From JACPUW01 sp049115495 (GTDB lineage Bacteria; Bacteroidota; Bacteroidia; CAILMK01; JACPUW01), in assembly GCA_049115495.1 (NCBI GenBank), contig JAGDZV010000005.1, positions 62,001-126,000 on the forward strand: a stretch of DNA of 64,000 nucleotides, given 5' to 3'. The notes below the pieces were generated by a model. That model had not been told where the DNA came from. It saw nothing but the letters and a program-made list of their open reading frames with translations, and made no database searches. This document shows positions 15,887 to 24,657 of the stretch, piece by piece; the first letter of the stretch is position 1, and every line of letters starts with the position of its first letter. Both the position numbers and the translations under genes were made by a program.

Positions 15887-16582
15887 ATGAATTTTAGACT
15901 TCCTGATATTGTAAAAAACCTATTAATAATAAATGGGCTTTTCTTTTTAGCGCTTTCATTGTACCCAGACTTTATGTTCGAAAAGTTCGCACTTTACTTT
16001 CCAAAGTCAGAGTATTTCATGCCACATCAATTCGTTACACATATGTTTATGCATGGTGGCTTTAATCATATTTTGGGTAATATGTTTGGTCTGTTCTTTT
16101 TAGGCCCAATGCTAGAGTATAGAATGGGAGCTAAAAGATTTTTAACCTATTACATAATTACTGGCCTTGGGGCTGCGGCCTTGCATTTAGGCGTAGCTTA
16201 TCTTCAATACTTTAGCTATGTAGGCGAGTTAGGAACTGATGTGGCTAATGAAATAATGCAACTGGGCTACGATTATAGATTTACAAATGATCTTGAGGTT
16301 TCATTTCTAAAATTCCTTTACACGCCAACTGTAGGGGCCTCAGGTGCTGTTTTTGGTATTCTACTGGCTTTTGGTATGTTGTTTCCCAATGTAGAATTAA
16401 TGATGATCTTTATACCCATTCCCATAAAGGCAAAATACTTTGTTTTGGGTTATGGCGTGCTTGAGCTTTTTCTAGGGCTTAGCAATAACCCTGGAGACAA
16501 TGTGGCGCATTTTGCGCATTTAGGTGGTATGTTGTTCGGGTTTTTCTTAATCAGGCAATGGCGCAGTAAGGGTTTTATTTAG
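15887..16582 (+). CDS. Rhomboid-family intramembrane serine protease
   Basis: A polytopic inner-membrane protease that cleaves within or next to transmembrane helices. The catalytic serine lies in GASGAVFG (about residue 150) and the catalytic histidine in NVAHFAHLGGMLFGF near the C-terminus. The early MFMHGGFNHILGNMF segment supplies the conserved H-x3-N-x3-N region of rhomboid TM2. There are six hydrophobic segments in 231 residues. Substrates are unknown. It sits 3 bases after mutL and probably shares its transcript; that link is common gene order rather than evidence of a repair role. A second rhomboid is at 39942-40853. Confidence 0.92.
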   Translation: MNFRLPDIVKNLLIINGLFFLALSLYPDFMFEKFALYFPKSEYFMPHQFVTHMFMHGGFNHILGNMFGLFFLGPMLEYRMGAKRFLTYYIITGLGAAALHLGVAYLQYFSYVGELGTDVANEIMQLGYDYRFTNDLEVSFLKFLYTPTVGASGAVFGILLAFGMLFPNVELMMIFIPIPIKAKYFVLGYGVLELFLGLSNNPGDNVAHFAHLGGMLFGFFLIRQWRSKGFI

Positions 16583-16620
16583 AGAATAGGTATTTTCGAA
16601 AAACAATAAATAGGCTGGCG

Positions 16621-17709
16621 ATGAGTAACATATTTGAGATTGACGGTGAAATAGAAGACAACTTTGACGAAAACGGAGACGATAAAAACTCCAAAAAGGA
16701 TAAGAAGAAAGAAAAAAAGAAAAAAGATACCCCGCCTATCGATAATTCATCGGCCGATGAATCAACTGCAAATGCTGATAAAGATGAATCGACAACTAAT
16801 GATGATACGCATTGGTACGATAAATATTTACCAGAAGAGGATGGCCCTGAGAATAACAGTTCTAGCGAAGATGTAAGTGATGAAATAAGCGCTCCAGTTT
16901 TTGAAATTGAGAACGATGAACCTAAAACGGAGGGTGATGAAAGTGATTTACCATCTGTAGATGATATTACGCAAGAAGAAATTGATGAAGTTTTGGCCGA
17001 GATTGATGAAGGTGAAAAAGAATTGGCCGCATCTGATTTTTCTGATGATTATGTTGAAGAAGAGGAAACAATAGGTCAAGGCGAAGATGAAGAAGTTCAT
17101 GAATCTTTTGATGAGATTTTTCCTCCAAGAAATAAAAAACCAGTAGCAATTGGCACCTGGATTTTCTTGACACTGTTTTTAATTTCCCTTACATTATTAG
17201 GTTATTATCAGTTTTATGATGGCAAAAGCTTTTCAATAGACTTTGCGCATAGAAGCAGCGGCAATGTGAGTCAACTCGATTCCATTACCGAAAAATATTC
17301 GGCGCAAGTAAAGGAACTTGAAGATCAGCAAAAGATTATAGAAGAATTAACTACTAAAATTCAAGAGCTAAATGCTGTGAGCTTGGAGTTGGCAAAGGAT
17401 ACGGTTTCAGAATCGAAAGTGCTTAGCAATAATGGTACACCAGCATTTGAAGGTGTAGATTTAAGCAAAGGCACTTATTACCAAGTACAGCTAATAGCAC
17501 TGCAGCAGTACCACCCTTCTTTTGGCAAAAGCGAAAATGCGTTTTATGTTGATAAGGAAAACGGATATAGTAAAATGCTAATGGGTGCTTTTGATGATGA
17601 AAGCCAGGCCAAAATGCTTTACGAAAAAGTTAGAAAGGCAGGTTTTAACGATGCATTTATAGTTAAGAAAGAAAACGGTAAGCGGGTAGAATACAACCCT
17701 TTTGAGTAA
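16621..17709 (+). CDS. SPOR-domain membrane protein with long acidic cytoplasmic region
   Basis: The first ~170 residues are highly charged and of low complexity: a lysine patch (KDKKKEKKKK), then Asp/Glu-rich sequence. One transmembrane helix follows at about 176-198 (GTWIFLTLFLISLTLLGYY), then a short coiled coil (about 218-260), then a C-terminal SPOR domain (about 285-358; YYQVQLIALQQ ... LMGAFDDESQAKMLYEKVRKAGFNDAFIV). SPOR domains bind glycan strands stripped of peptides and often sit at division sites. I infer a bitopic inner-membrane protein with its SPOR domain in the periplasm. The partner of the acidic cytoplasmic part is unknown. Confidence 0.88.
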   Translation: MSNIFEIDGEIEDNFDENGDDKNSKKDKKKEKKKKDTPPIDNSSADESTANADKDESTTNDDTHWYDKYLPEEDGPENNSSSEDVSDEISAPVFEIENDEPKTEGDESDLPSVDDITQEEIDEVLAEIDEGEKELAASDFSDDYVEEEETIGQGEDEEVHESFDEIFPPRNKKPVAIGTWIFLTLFLISLTLLGYYQFYDGKSFSIDFAHRSSGNVSQLDSITEKYSAQVKELEDQQKIIEELTTKIQELNAVSLELAKDTVSESKVLSNNGTPAFEGVDLSKGTYYQVQLIALQQYHPSFGKSENAFYVDKENGYSKMLMGAFDDESQAKMLYEKVRKAGFNDAFIVKKENGKRVEYNPFE

Positions 17710-17753
17710 ATAATCCGATACCTTTGCAGGCTATTTAAAAAGGTATCACAGTA

Positions 17754-18803
17754 ATGGAAAGCCCAAACCCTAGTTTTACTCCACTAGCAGAACTTGGAGA
17801 GTTTCAAATTATAGATAGAATTGAGAAAAGGTTTAGGCAGCGAAATGCCAGTAGCTTAAAACTAATTGGCGATGATGCTGCTCAAATTTTTTACCCCAAC
17901 GGTCATTCATTAATAAGCACCGACATGTTTGTACATGGCGTGCATTTTGATCTTGACTATTTTCCGCTTCAACATCTGGGTTACAAAGCAATTGTAGCAG
18001 GTATATCTGATATATATGCAATGAACGCAAAACCAAGACAAGTTTTTTTGTCTTTGGCCCTTTCAAGTCATTTTTCAGTTGAGATGCTCGATCTTTTTTA
18101 TGATGGAATTGAACAAGCATGCGAAGATTATAATGTTGACCTAGCAGGTGGCGACCTTACCACCGTGCAGCGCGGAATGATTATAAATGTAACCGCCATA
18201 GGTGAAGCCGAAAAAGAAAAAGTAGTTTACCGTAATGGTGCTCAAACTAACGATTTAATTTGCGTTACGGGAGATTTAGGCGCCGCATATCTTGGACTAC
18301 AGCTTTTAGAAAGAGAAAAGAAGGTTTACATAGCAAACCCAGAAGTACAGCCTGAGCTTAAAGAAGAGAACCAGTATTTGTATCAGCGTTTTTTAAAACC
18401 AGATACGCGCGATGATATCATCAAGTTTTTTGCAGAGAAAGAAATTGTACCAACGTCAATGATTGATATTAGCGATGGTTTATCTTCAGAAATTATGCAT
18501 TTGGCTTCTCAATCATCTAAAGGGGCGCAGATTTATGAAAACAAATTACCACTGCATCCATCTACAGTTGAGGTTTCAGAAGAGTTTCAGTTAAACCCAA
18601 CTACTTGCGCGCTCAACGGCGGAGAAGACTACGAGTTGTTATTTACAGTAAATCCAGGCCATTACGCCGCATTAGCTGAGAAAAAAGATATTAGCATAAT
18701 AGGACATATTACAGATCAAAACGGTATTTGCAATTTGGTTACGAGAAACGAAAATGTATTCCCATTAAGGTCGCAAGGTTGGGAAGCATATGGTAGCGAA
18801 TAG
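17754..18803 (+). CDS. thiL: Thiamine-monophosphate kinase ThiL
   Basis: Phosphorylates thiamine monophosphate to the active cofactor thiamine diphosphate, using ATP. Signature segments of the PurM/ThiL fold are all present: LIGDDAAQIF, STDMFVHGVHFD, KAIVAGISDIYAMNAKP, LAGGDLTT, TGDLGAAYLGL, MIDISDGLSSE and NGGEDYELLF. At 349 residues it is of normal length. There is no TPP riboswitch upstream. A -7-like box TACCTTTG occurs at 17719-17726, 27 bases before the ATG, but no good -33 TTG lies at standard spacing. The product would supply ThDP to enzymes such as the E1 dehydrogenase encoded at 52.6 kb. Confidence 0.95.
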   Translation: MESPNPSFTPLAELGEFQIIDRIEKRFRQRNASSLKLIGDDAAQIFYPNGHSLISTDMFVHGVHFDLDYFPLQHLGYKAIVAGISDIYAMNAKPRQVFLSLALSSHFSVEMLDLFYDGIEQACEDYNVDLAGGDLTTVQRGMIINVTAIGEAEKEKVVYRNGAQTNDLICVTGDLGAAYLGLQLLEREKKVYIANPEVQPELKEENQYLYQRFLKPDTRDDIIKFFAEKEIVPTSMIDISDGLSSEIMHLASQSSKGAQIYENKLPLHPSTVEVSEEFQLNPTTCALNGGEDYELLFTVNPGHYAALAEKKDISIIGHITDQNGICNLVTRNENVFPLRSQGWEAYGSE

Positions 18804-18833
18804 TCTCTATATCAATAATTAGGAACTCAAATA

Positions 18834-18863
18834 TTTGTTTATTGCATTTAAAAAATACCTTTG
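18834..18863 (+). promoter_or_regulatory. Bacteroidota-type promoter of ndk
   Basis: TTTG at 18834-18837 and TACCTTTG at 18856-18863, an exact match to the -7 consensus TAnnTTTG, separated by 18 bases. The predicted start is about 22 bases before the ndk ATG. Confidence 0.7.
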
Positions 18864-18891
18864 CACCGATTTTTTAGAAGATTAGCACAAA

Positions 18892-19308
18892 ATGAGCAAC
18901 ATTACATTTACAATGATTAAGCCTGATGCTTTTGCAGAAGGACACACAGGCAAGATTTTAGACATGATCTTAGAAGCTGGATTTAGCATTAAGGCCATGA
19001 AAACAGTACAACTAACAGCCGCAACCGCCGGATCTTTTTACGAAGTACATAAAGAGCGTCCTTTTTATAACGACTTGTGCAACTACATGTCTTCAGGGCC
19101 AATTGTAGCTGCTGTATTAGAAAAAGATAACGCCGTGGCTGACTTTAGAACACTTATAGGTGCTACGAATCCTGCCGATGCTGCTGAAGGAACAATTAGA
19201 AAGAAGTTTGCAAAATCTATAGAAGCAAACGCTGTGCACGGATCAGATTCCGACGAAAATGCTCAAATTGAGGCTAATTTCTACTTCTCTCAATTAGAAA
19301 GGGTATAA
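18892..19308 (+). CDS. ndk: Nucleoside diphosphate kinase
   Basis: Moves the gamma-phosphate of ATP to other nucleoside diphosphates through a phospho-histidine intermediate. The protein opens with TFTMIKPDAF (the family's 'T..miKPda' strand) and carries the active-site histidine in NAVHGSDSDENA. The ATNPADAAEGTIR segment is also typical. Its 138 residues match the family. It has its own promoter, with TACCTTTG 29 bases before the ATG, so it is probably transcribed independently of thiL. Confidence 0.96.
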   Translation: MSNITFTMIKPDAFAEGHTGKILDMILEAGFSIKAMKTVQLTAATAGSFYEVHKERPFYNDLCNYMSSGPIVAAVLEKDNAVADFRTLIGATNPADAAEGTIRKKFAKSIEANAVHGSDSDENAQIEANFYFSQLERV

Positions 19309-19350
19309 TCTTTTTTCATATTTTTGGCGAAAACCTGAATAAAACGGTTT

Positions 19351-20331
19351 ATGAGCACTGAAGAATACAACGACAACGAAGAATTCGAACCACAAGATTC
19401 TTACGAATCAGACTACGAGGAAGAAGAAGAGAAGCCAAGAAAAGGTTCTCGTGTAGTTTTAATTATTGCGGTTGCAGCGCTTGTAGGGCTTAACGTATTT
19501 CTAGGGTGGAATATTTATAGCCAAACAGAAAAGCTGAAAGAAAAAGAGGCTGAAATTGCAGAGCTTGATTCGCAAAGGGTTATGTTATTAGCCAAAGTAG
19601 ATAGTCTAACTTCTCATGTAGAAGTTTTAGATAGCGAAGCAGCACTTAAAGATAGCACACTAGCACAATTAAAAGAGTCGCTTGAAACACTCAAATCACA
19701 ACTCTCAGATAAGGACTCGTACATTTCTACCCTTGAGCAATACAGGGATATGTACAAGAAATACAAGGGTTATGAAGAAAAGTATAATCAAGCACAAAAA
19801 GACATTGAGCTACTGAAACAAGAGAAAGAAGAGGCCTTAGCGCGTGCGCAAGAAGCAGAGAACGCAAACGATACGCTCACTCAACGTTTAAACGAAATGA
19901 ACGATGCTAGAGAGCAACTCGAAAACAAAGTAAACCTTGGTAAAAGACTTTCTGGTAACATAAAATCACTGGTAACAATTAGTGGTAAGAAAAGTGCTAA
20001 ACCAACAACAAAGGCAAGCCAAGCAGCAAAGCTTCAAGTTAAGTATACAGTTGCGGCAAACGCTATAGCCGATAAAGGAACAAAGACAGCTTATATAATT
20101 GTAAAGCCAAAATCAGGTGGAGACGTTTTTACCACTGAAGGCTTTGAATTTGAATTAGATGGCGGAAAGAGAATTTCTTATACTCATAAAGACGAATTGA
20201 AGTACAACGGTAAAGAAACATCATCTAACCCAACCTTTGCTCTACCAGAAGACCTTGCTAAAGGAGATTACACTGTAGACATTTATCTTGACGGAAAGGT
20301 ATTGGCTACTAGTGCTTTCAACCTTAGATAG
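19351..20331 (+). CDS. Membrane-anchored coiled-coil protein, function unknown
   Basis: A 326-residue bitopic protein. It has an acidic N-terminus (residues 1-30, with runs of Glu and Asp), one transmembrane helix at about 36-55 (VVLIIAVAALVGLNVFLGW), and a long coiled coil at about 57-200 (heptad-like KEKEAEIAELDSQRVMLLAK and similar). The C-terminal beta-rich domain (about 225-326; YIIVKPKSGGDVFTTEGFEF ... KGDYTVDIYLDGKVLATSAF) resembles a small Ig-like module. I do not recognise a named family. The layout resembles the SPOR protein at 16621 but lacks a SPOR domain. It probably spans part of the periplasm; its partner is unknown. It lies 42 bases after ndk. Confidence 0.82.
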   Translation: MSTEEYNDNEEFEPQDSYESDYEEEEEKPRKGSRVVLIIAVAALVGLNVFLGWNIYSQTEKLKEKEAEIAELDSQRVMLLAKVDSLTSHVEVLDSEAALKDSTLAQLKESLETLKSQLSDKDSYISTLEQYRDMYKKYKGYEEKYNQAQKDIELLKQEKEEALARAQEAENANDTLTQRLNEMNDAREQLENKVNLGKRLSGNIKSLVTISGKKSAKPTTKASQAAKLQVKYTVAANAIADKGTKTAYIIVKPKSGGDVFTTEGFEFELDGGKRISYTHKDELKYNGKETSSNPTFALPEDLAKGDYTVDIYLDGKVLATSAFNLR

Positions 20332-20387
20332 GCTTTCACCATTACATATTAACCCCAATACACGAAGACGAATAGAATTTGTAGCGA

Positions 20388-22580
20388 ATGGCAACTATTG
20401 GTAAAATTAGACAGCGCTCAGGTGCGCTTATATTCATTATCGCCGCGGCATTATTGCTGTTTTTATTGAGCGATGTTCTGAGCAACAATCAGAGTTTATT
20501 AGGTCCTAGCATAGAAACATCTGTAGGTACTATAGACGGAAGAGAAGTTGACGCAAGGTATTTTGAGCAACTGTATGACAGATATCTGTCTAATGCCAAG
20601 AACCAAAGAAACACCAAAGAGCTTTCTACTGCTGAAAGAACTCAGGTAAACAATCAAACATGGCAATACATTGTAGAAGATCAGCTTCTTACCCAAGAGT
20701 ATGAGTCATTAGGTATGAGTATTACTGAAAAAGAGATGAATGATGCCGCTTATGGCGTTACACCTCATCAGTACTTTACTCAAATTCCTGCTTTTCAAAA
20801 CGAGGCTAAACAGTTTGATCCCGCTAAGCTGAGAGAGTTTGTAAATAACTTTGATCAAGTGCCATTAGAAAGTCAAATTGCTTGGAACGATCTTTTAGAA
20901 GACGTGAAGAATGATAAGATTAGAACCAAGTATTTTTCATTGATTTCTAAAGCGCTTTATATGACTGACCTTGAGGCTAAAGATGAGTACCTAGGTCAAA
21001 ACAAGCAATCTTCAATCAAATTTGTAAGGCTAAAAACAGCTGATCTTGATGATGAAAATTTCGAAGTAAGCGAAGAGGAAGTTAGAAAGTATGCTCAAGA
21101 AAACGATAAAGTTTACGAAAACAATGAGCGCAGCATTCAGTATGTAAGTTTTACGGTTGATGCCAGTAAAGAAGACACAACGGCAACTCAAAATGAGGTA
21201 AATACACTAGCTAAAGAATTTGAAACAGAAGAGAGAGCTGGTTCTTTTGCAAGATTAAATAGCGATGGTGAAACTGGTGGCGATCAATTTTACAGCATTG
21301 CAGATCTTTCAAAATCTGGCATAGTTGCTCAAGATGTAGCTGAGCAGATTTTCACTGATTCAATTGGAACTGTGTATGGCCCAACCTACGAGTTCGGTAC
21401 CTACAAAATTGTTAAGGTTTTTGAAGAAGAAGCTCAAGCAGAAATTGAAGTTGATGAGAGAGATGCCGAAGGAAACGTAATTGGCAAAAAATCTGAGTTA
21501 AACTTTAATACTAATTTTAGAGCTGCTCACATTCTTATTAAGCCAGAAGGCGATACCGATGCTGATACGGCTACTGCAATGGCTGAGGCACGCAAGATTT
21601 TGAATAGAGCCAAAAGCGGAGAAGATTTTGCAGAACTGGCCAAAGAATTTGGTACTGATGGCACAAAGGATAAAGGCGGAGATCTTGGATGGTGGCAAGA
21701 TGGCGGAATGGTTAAGGCTTTCCAAAATGGAGTAAATAGTATGAGCAAAGGAGACTTGAAAGTAGTTAAGTCGAGATTTGGTGCCCATGTTATTAGCCTT
21801 ACTCATGATCCGGTAAACGTTAGAAGAAAAATTGCCGTAATTGAAAAACAGATTATCCCATCAGAACAAACAGAAAAGAATGTTTATGCCAAGGCAGCAG
21901 AATTTTGGGATAAAGCGCAAACAGCTGAAGAGTTTATTAATACTACCCGTGAGCTAAATTTAAATATTGGTGTTGCTGAGAACATTAAGCAAGACGATAA
22001 TACGATTACCGGTTTTACAGATGGTAAAAGATTGGTTTCTTGGGCATTTAAGCAAGAAGCAGTTGATGCTATTACTAAAGATATTATGACAATTGATAAC
22101 TCTTATGTAATTGCAATGCTTACTGAAATAAAGGTTGAAGGAGATCTAAATATTGTAGATAACCAAGCTGATATTGAGGCCAGCGTAATTCGTGAAAAGA
22201 AATTAGATGAGCTTGAAACAAAAATGAACGGTGCATATACTGCCGATCTTGATGCCATAGCATCTGCTTTAGGTGTTGAAGTTGAAACAGCTTCAAATGT
22301 TAATTTCAATACACCTTTAATTGCCAATTTGGGTAGCGAGCTCAAGGTTATTGGTGCAGTTTCAGGTTTAAAAGATGGCGCAGTTTCAAATGTAATTCGC
22401 GGATCTGAAGGCATTTATGTTGTAATGCTTGAAGGCGCATCTGAAGTAGAACTACCAGAAAGCTTTGCCGAATACAAAGGCAATCAGATTAGCAGTAAAG
22501 CAACAAGTTCAAGATTTGATGTTTTACCTGCACTTAAGAAAACCATTGAGATTGCAGATAGACGTTACAACTTCTATTAA
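20388..22580 (+). CDS. PpiD-like membrane-anchored peptidylprolyl isomerase (SurA/parvulin family)
   Basis: A periplasmic folding factor anchored in the inner membrane. Residues 11-31 form the anchor (GALIFIIAAALLLFLLSDVL). A SurA-N-like chaperone region follows (about 50-200, with GREVDARYFEQLYDRYL and the VEDQLLTQEYESLGMSITEKEM helix pair). A parvulin PPIase domain lies at about 380-470 (FRAAHILIK ... AKSGEDFAELAKEFGTDG ... GGDLGWW ... HVISLT). The C-terminal ~200 residues look like a second, degenerate parvulin-type domain. At 730 residues it is a little longer than E. coli PpiD (623). It probably helps outer-membrane and secreted proteins fold after Sec export. It is followed 8 bases later by the DUF2480 gene and then fumC. 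Confidence 0.92.
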   Translation: MATIGKIRQRSGALIFIIAAALLLFLLSDVLSNNQSLLGPSIETSVGTIDGREVDARYFEQLYDRYLSNAKNQRNTKELSTAERTQVNNQTWQYIVEDQLLTQEYESLGMSITEKEMNDAAYGVTPHQYFTQIPAFQNEAKQFDPAKLREFVNNFDQVPLESQIAWNDLLEDVKNDKIRTKYFSLISKALYMTDLEAKDEYLGQNKQSSIKFVRLKTADLDDENFEVSEEEVRKYAQENDKVYENNERSIQYVSFTVDASKEDTTATQNEVNTLAKEFETEERAGSFARLNSDGETGGDQFYSIADLSKSGIVAQDVAEQIFTDSIGTVYGPTYEFGTYKIVKVFEEEAQAEIEVDERDAEGNVIGKKSELNFNTNFRAAHILIKPEGDTDADTATAMAEARKILNRAKSGEDFAELAKEFGTDGTKDKGGDLGWWQDGGMVKAFQNGVNSMSKGDLKVVKSRFGAHVISLTHDPVNVRRKIAVIEKQIIPSEQTEKNVYAKAAEFWDKAQTAEEFINTTRELNLNIGVAENIKQDDNTITGFTDGKRLVSWAFKQEAVDAITKDIMTIDNSYVIAMLTEIKVEGDLNIVDNQADIEASVIREKKLDELETKMNGAYTADLDAIASALGVEVETASNVNFNTPLIANLGSELKVIGAVSGLKDGAVSNVIRGSEGIYVVMLEGASEVELPESFAEYKGNQISSKATSSRFDVLPALKKTIEIADRRYNFY

Positions 22581-22588
22581 TCACAACT

Positions 22589-23098
22589 GTGTCTGAAGAA
22601 ATCAGAAATCGGGTTGCCGAGAGTGGCATTATAAATTTAGACCCGGCCGATTTTTATCCAAAACAAAACATATTAGAACTTGATATCAAACCCTGGTTAT
22701 TCCAGGGTTTGTTGTTGAAAGAGAAAGACTTTAGAAAGTACCTTGCCGATCACGATTGGAACCAGTACAATCAAAAGTGTGTAGGTGTTTATTGCAGCGC
22801 TGATGCCATTATACCACAATGGGCTTATATGCTGCTGGCATCTTATTTACATGAAAGTGGCGCTGAGTTTTATGTTGGTAATAAAACCAAAGTGGCACGG
22901 CAGATTTTGGCAAAAAACATTGCCATACATAACTACGAAAAATACTTAGATTCAAGGATAATAATTAAAGGATGTGGAGAATACCCTATTCCTGATAGTG
23001 CTTACTTAGAGCTAACAAAAAGATTAACCCCATTTGCAAAATCTGTAATGTACGGTGAAGCTTGCTCTACCGTACCCATCTATAAAAAGAAAAAGTAA
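22589..23098 (+). CDS. DUF2480 family protein
   Basis: A 169-residue soluble protein that I recognise as the Bacteroidota family DUF2480 (N-terminal RVAESGIINLDPADFY, central QKCVGVYCSADAIIPQWAYML, C-terminal IIIKGCGEYPIPDSAYLELT). Function unknown. It contains several conserved cysteines (in KCVGVYCS, KGCGE and EACST), which could bind a metal or be redox-active; this is inference. The start is GTG at 22589, 8 bases after the preceding stop, and no ATG gives a better N-terminus. Its stop overlaps the fumC ATG by one base, so the two are probably translationally coupled. Confidence 0.9.
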   Translation: MSEEIRNRVAESGIINLDPADFYPKQNILELDIKPWLFQGLLLKEKDFRKYLADHDWNQYNQKCVGVYCSADAIIPQWAYMLLASYLHESGAEFYVGNKTKVARQILAKNIAIHNYEKYLDSRIIIKGCGEYPIPDSAYLELTKRLTPFAKSVMYGEACSTVPIYKKKK

Positions 23099-24492
23099 TG
23101 GAATACCGTATTGAAAAAGATTCTATTGGTGATGTAAAAGTACCCGCTGATAAGTATTGGGCAGCACAAACACAACGTTCGCTTGAAAACTTTAGAATTG
23201 GCGATATTAAAATGCCCACAGAGATTATACATGCATTTGCTATTCTAAAAAAGGCCGCAGCACAAACCAATGCAGACCTTACTGATTTTTCTCAGGAAAA
23301 AGCAGATGCAATAGCTAAAGTGGCTGCTGAAATACTTAACGGTGAGCTTGACGATCAATTTCCGTTGGTGGTTTATCAAACTGGGTCAGGTACTCAGAGC
23401 AACATGAATGTGAATGAAGTTATAGCTAACAGGGGTCATGTTGTTAAAGGCGGTACTCTTGCCGATAGTGATAAATTTCTTCATCCTAATGACGATGTAA
23501 ATAAATCACAGTCTTCAAATGATACTTTTCCTACAGCAATGCACATTGCTGTATATAAAAGTGTGGTAGAAGTATGTTTGCCAGGCATGCGTACCTTAAG
23601 AGAAACGCTTAACGAGAAGGCCGAGGCCTTTATGCAAATTGTTAAGATAGGCAGAACCCACTTTATGGACGCAACGCCGCTTACTTTAGGTCAAGAATTT
23701 AGTGGTTATGTATCTCAGTTAGACCATAGTATTAAGGCTATAGAAAATGCCCTTGAGCATGTTGCGGAATTGGCCCTTGGCGGAACAGCTGTAGGTACAG
23801 GGCTAAATACACCTGAGGGTTACTCTGAGAAAGTTGCTGCTTACATTGCTGAGTATACGGGTTTACCCTTTGTAACGGCTCCTAATAAGTTTGAAGCACT
23901 TGCAGCACATGATGCAGTGGTTGAGATGAGCGGAGCGCTTAAAAGGGCTGCCGTAAGTTTAATGAAGATTGGTAACGATATTAGAATGTTGTCTTCAGGG
24001 CCTCGTTGTGCTATAGGCGAAATTTTAATTCCTGCAAATGAACCTGGTTCTTCAATTATGCCTGGTAAAGTAAATCCAACTCAATCCGAAGCATTGACTA
24101 TGGTTTGTGCTCAAGTAATTGGAAATGATACAGCAGTAACCGTTGGAGGGTTAAATGGCCATTTTGAATTAAATGTGTTTAAACCAGTAATGGCCTACAA
24201 TACATTACTTTCTTCAAGATTAATTGGTGAGGCCTGCTTGAGTTTTAATGAGAATTGTGCTGTAGGTATTGAGCCTAACAAAGAGCGAATTAATGAGCAC
24301 TTGTACAATTCATTTATGCTAGTAACTGCATTGAACACCAAGATTGGATATGACAATGCGGCCAAAATAGCTAAAAAAGCATATGCTGAAAATAAGACCT
24401 TAAAAGCGACTGCTATTGAGCTAGAATTACTTACTGCCGAGCAATACGATGAGTGGGTAAGACCAGAAAAAATGGTTGGTAAAATAGGATAG
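23098..24492 (+). CDS. fumC: Fumarate hydratase class II
   Basis: Interconverts fumarate and malate in the TCA cycle without an Fe-S cluster. The superfamily signature GSSIMPGKVNP is present (about residue 318), as are the substrate-site segments TGSGTQSNMNVNEV, HPNDDVNKSQSSNDTFPTAMH and KIGRTHFMDATPLTLGQEF. At 464 residues it is full length. It is coupled by overlap to the DUF2480 gene and ended by a strong terminator at 24504. Confidence 0.96.
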   Translation: MEYRIEKDSIGDVKVPADKYWAAQTQRSLENFRIGDIKMPTEIIHAFAILKKAAAQTNADLTDFSQEKADAIAKVAAEILNGELDDQFPLVVYQTGSGTQSNMNVNEVIANRGHVVKGGTLADSDKFLHPNDDVNKSQSSNDTFPTAMHIAVYKSVVEVCLPGMRTLRETLNEKAEAFMQIVKIGRTHFMDATPLTLGQEFSGYVSQLDHSIKAIENALEHVAELALGGTAVGTGLNTPEGYSEKVAAYIAEYTGLPFVTAPNKFEALAAHDAVVEMSGALKRAAVSLMKIGNDIRMLSSGPRCAIGEILIPANEPGSSIMPGKVNPTQSEALTMVCAQVIGNDTAVTVGGLNGHFELNVFKPVMAYNTLLSSRLIGEACLSFNENCAVGIEPNKERINEHLYNSFMLVTALNTKIGYDNAAKIAKKAYAENKTLKATAIELELLTAEQYDEWVRPEKMVGKIG

Positions 24493-24503
24493 AATTTAAA
24501 TAT

Positions 24504-24543
24504 ACACCAAAGTTCAAACTTGAATTGAACTTTGGTGTTTTTG
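24504..24543 (+). terminator. Rho-independent terminator after fumC
   Basis: A perfect 14-bp stem (ACACCAAAGTTCAA with TTGAACTTTGGTGT) around a 7-base loop, followed by TTTTG. It starts 12 bases after the fumC stop. Confidence 0.9.
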
Positions 24544-24552
24544 TACCATTAA

Positions 24553-24645
24553 TACATCATCCTGAACTTCTCGTCTCGATTGATTCGGGATTCAAGATCT
24601 GGTGATTTTGAGTATTTGAAAGCTCAAGCTCGGGATGGCGTAAAA
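24553..24645. repeat. Degenerate REP-like intergenic element
   Basis: Contains CATCCTGAACTT, TTCGGGATTCAAGATCT and CTCGGGATGG. These resemble the sequence inside the 39801-39922 element (CCTGAATCAAGTTCAGG context) but are degenerate. It fills the space between the fumC terminator and the mrp gene. Confidence 0.45.
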
Positions 24646-24657
24646 CATTAAATACAA

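Noticed and set aside
17710..17753. TPP riboswitch before thiL
   Set aside because: The gap is only 44 bases with no THI-box-like sequence; only a -7-like box is visible.
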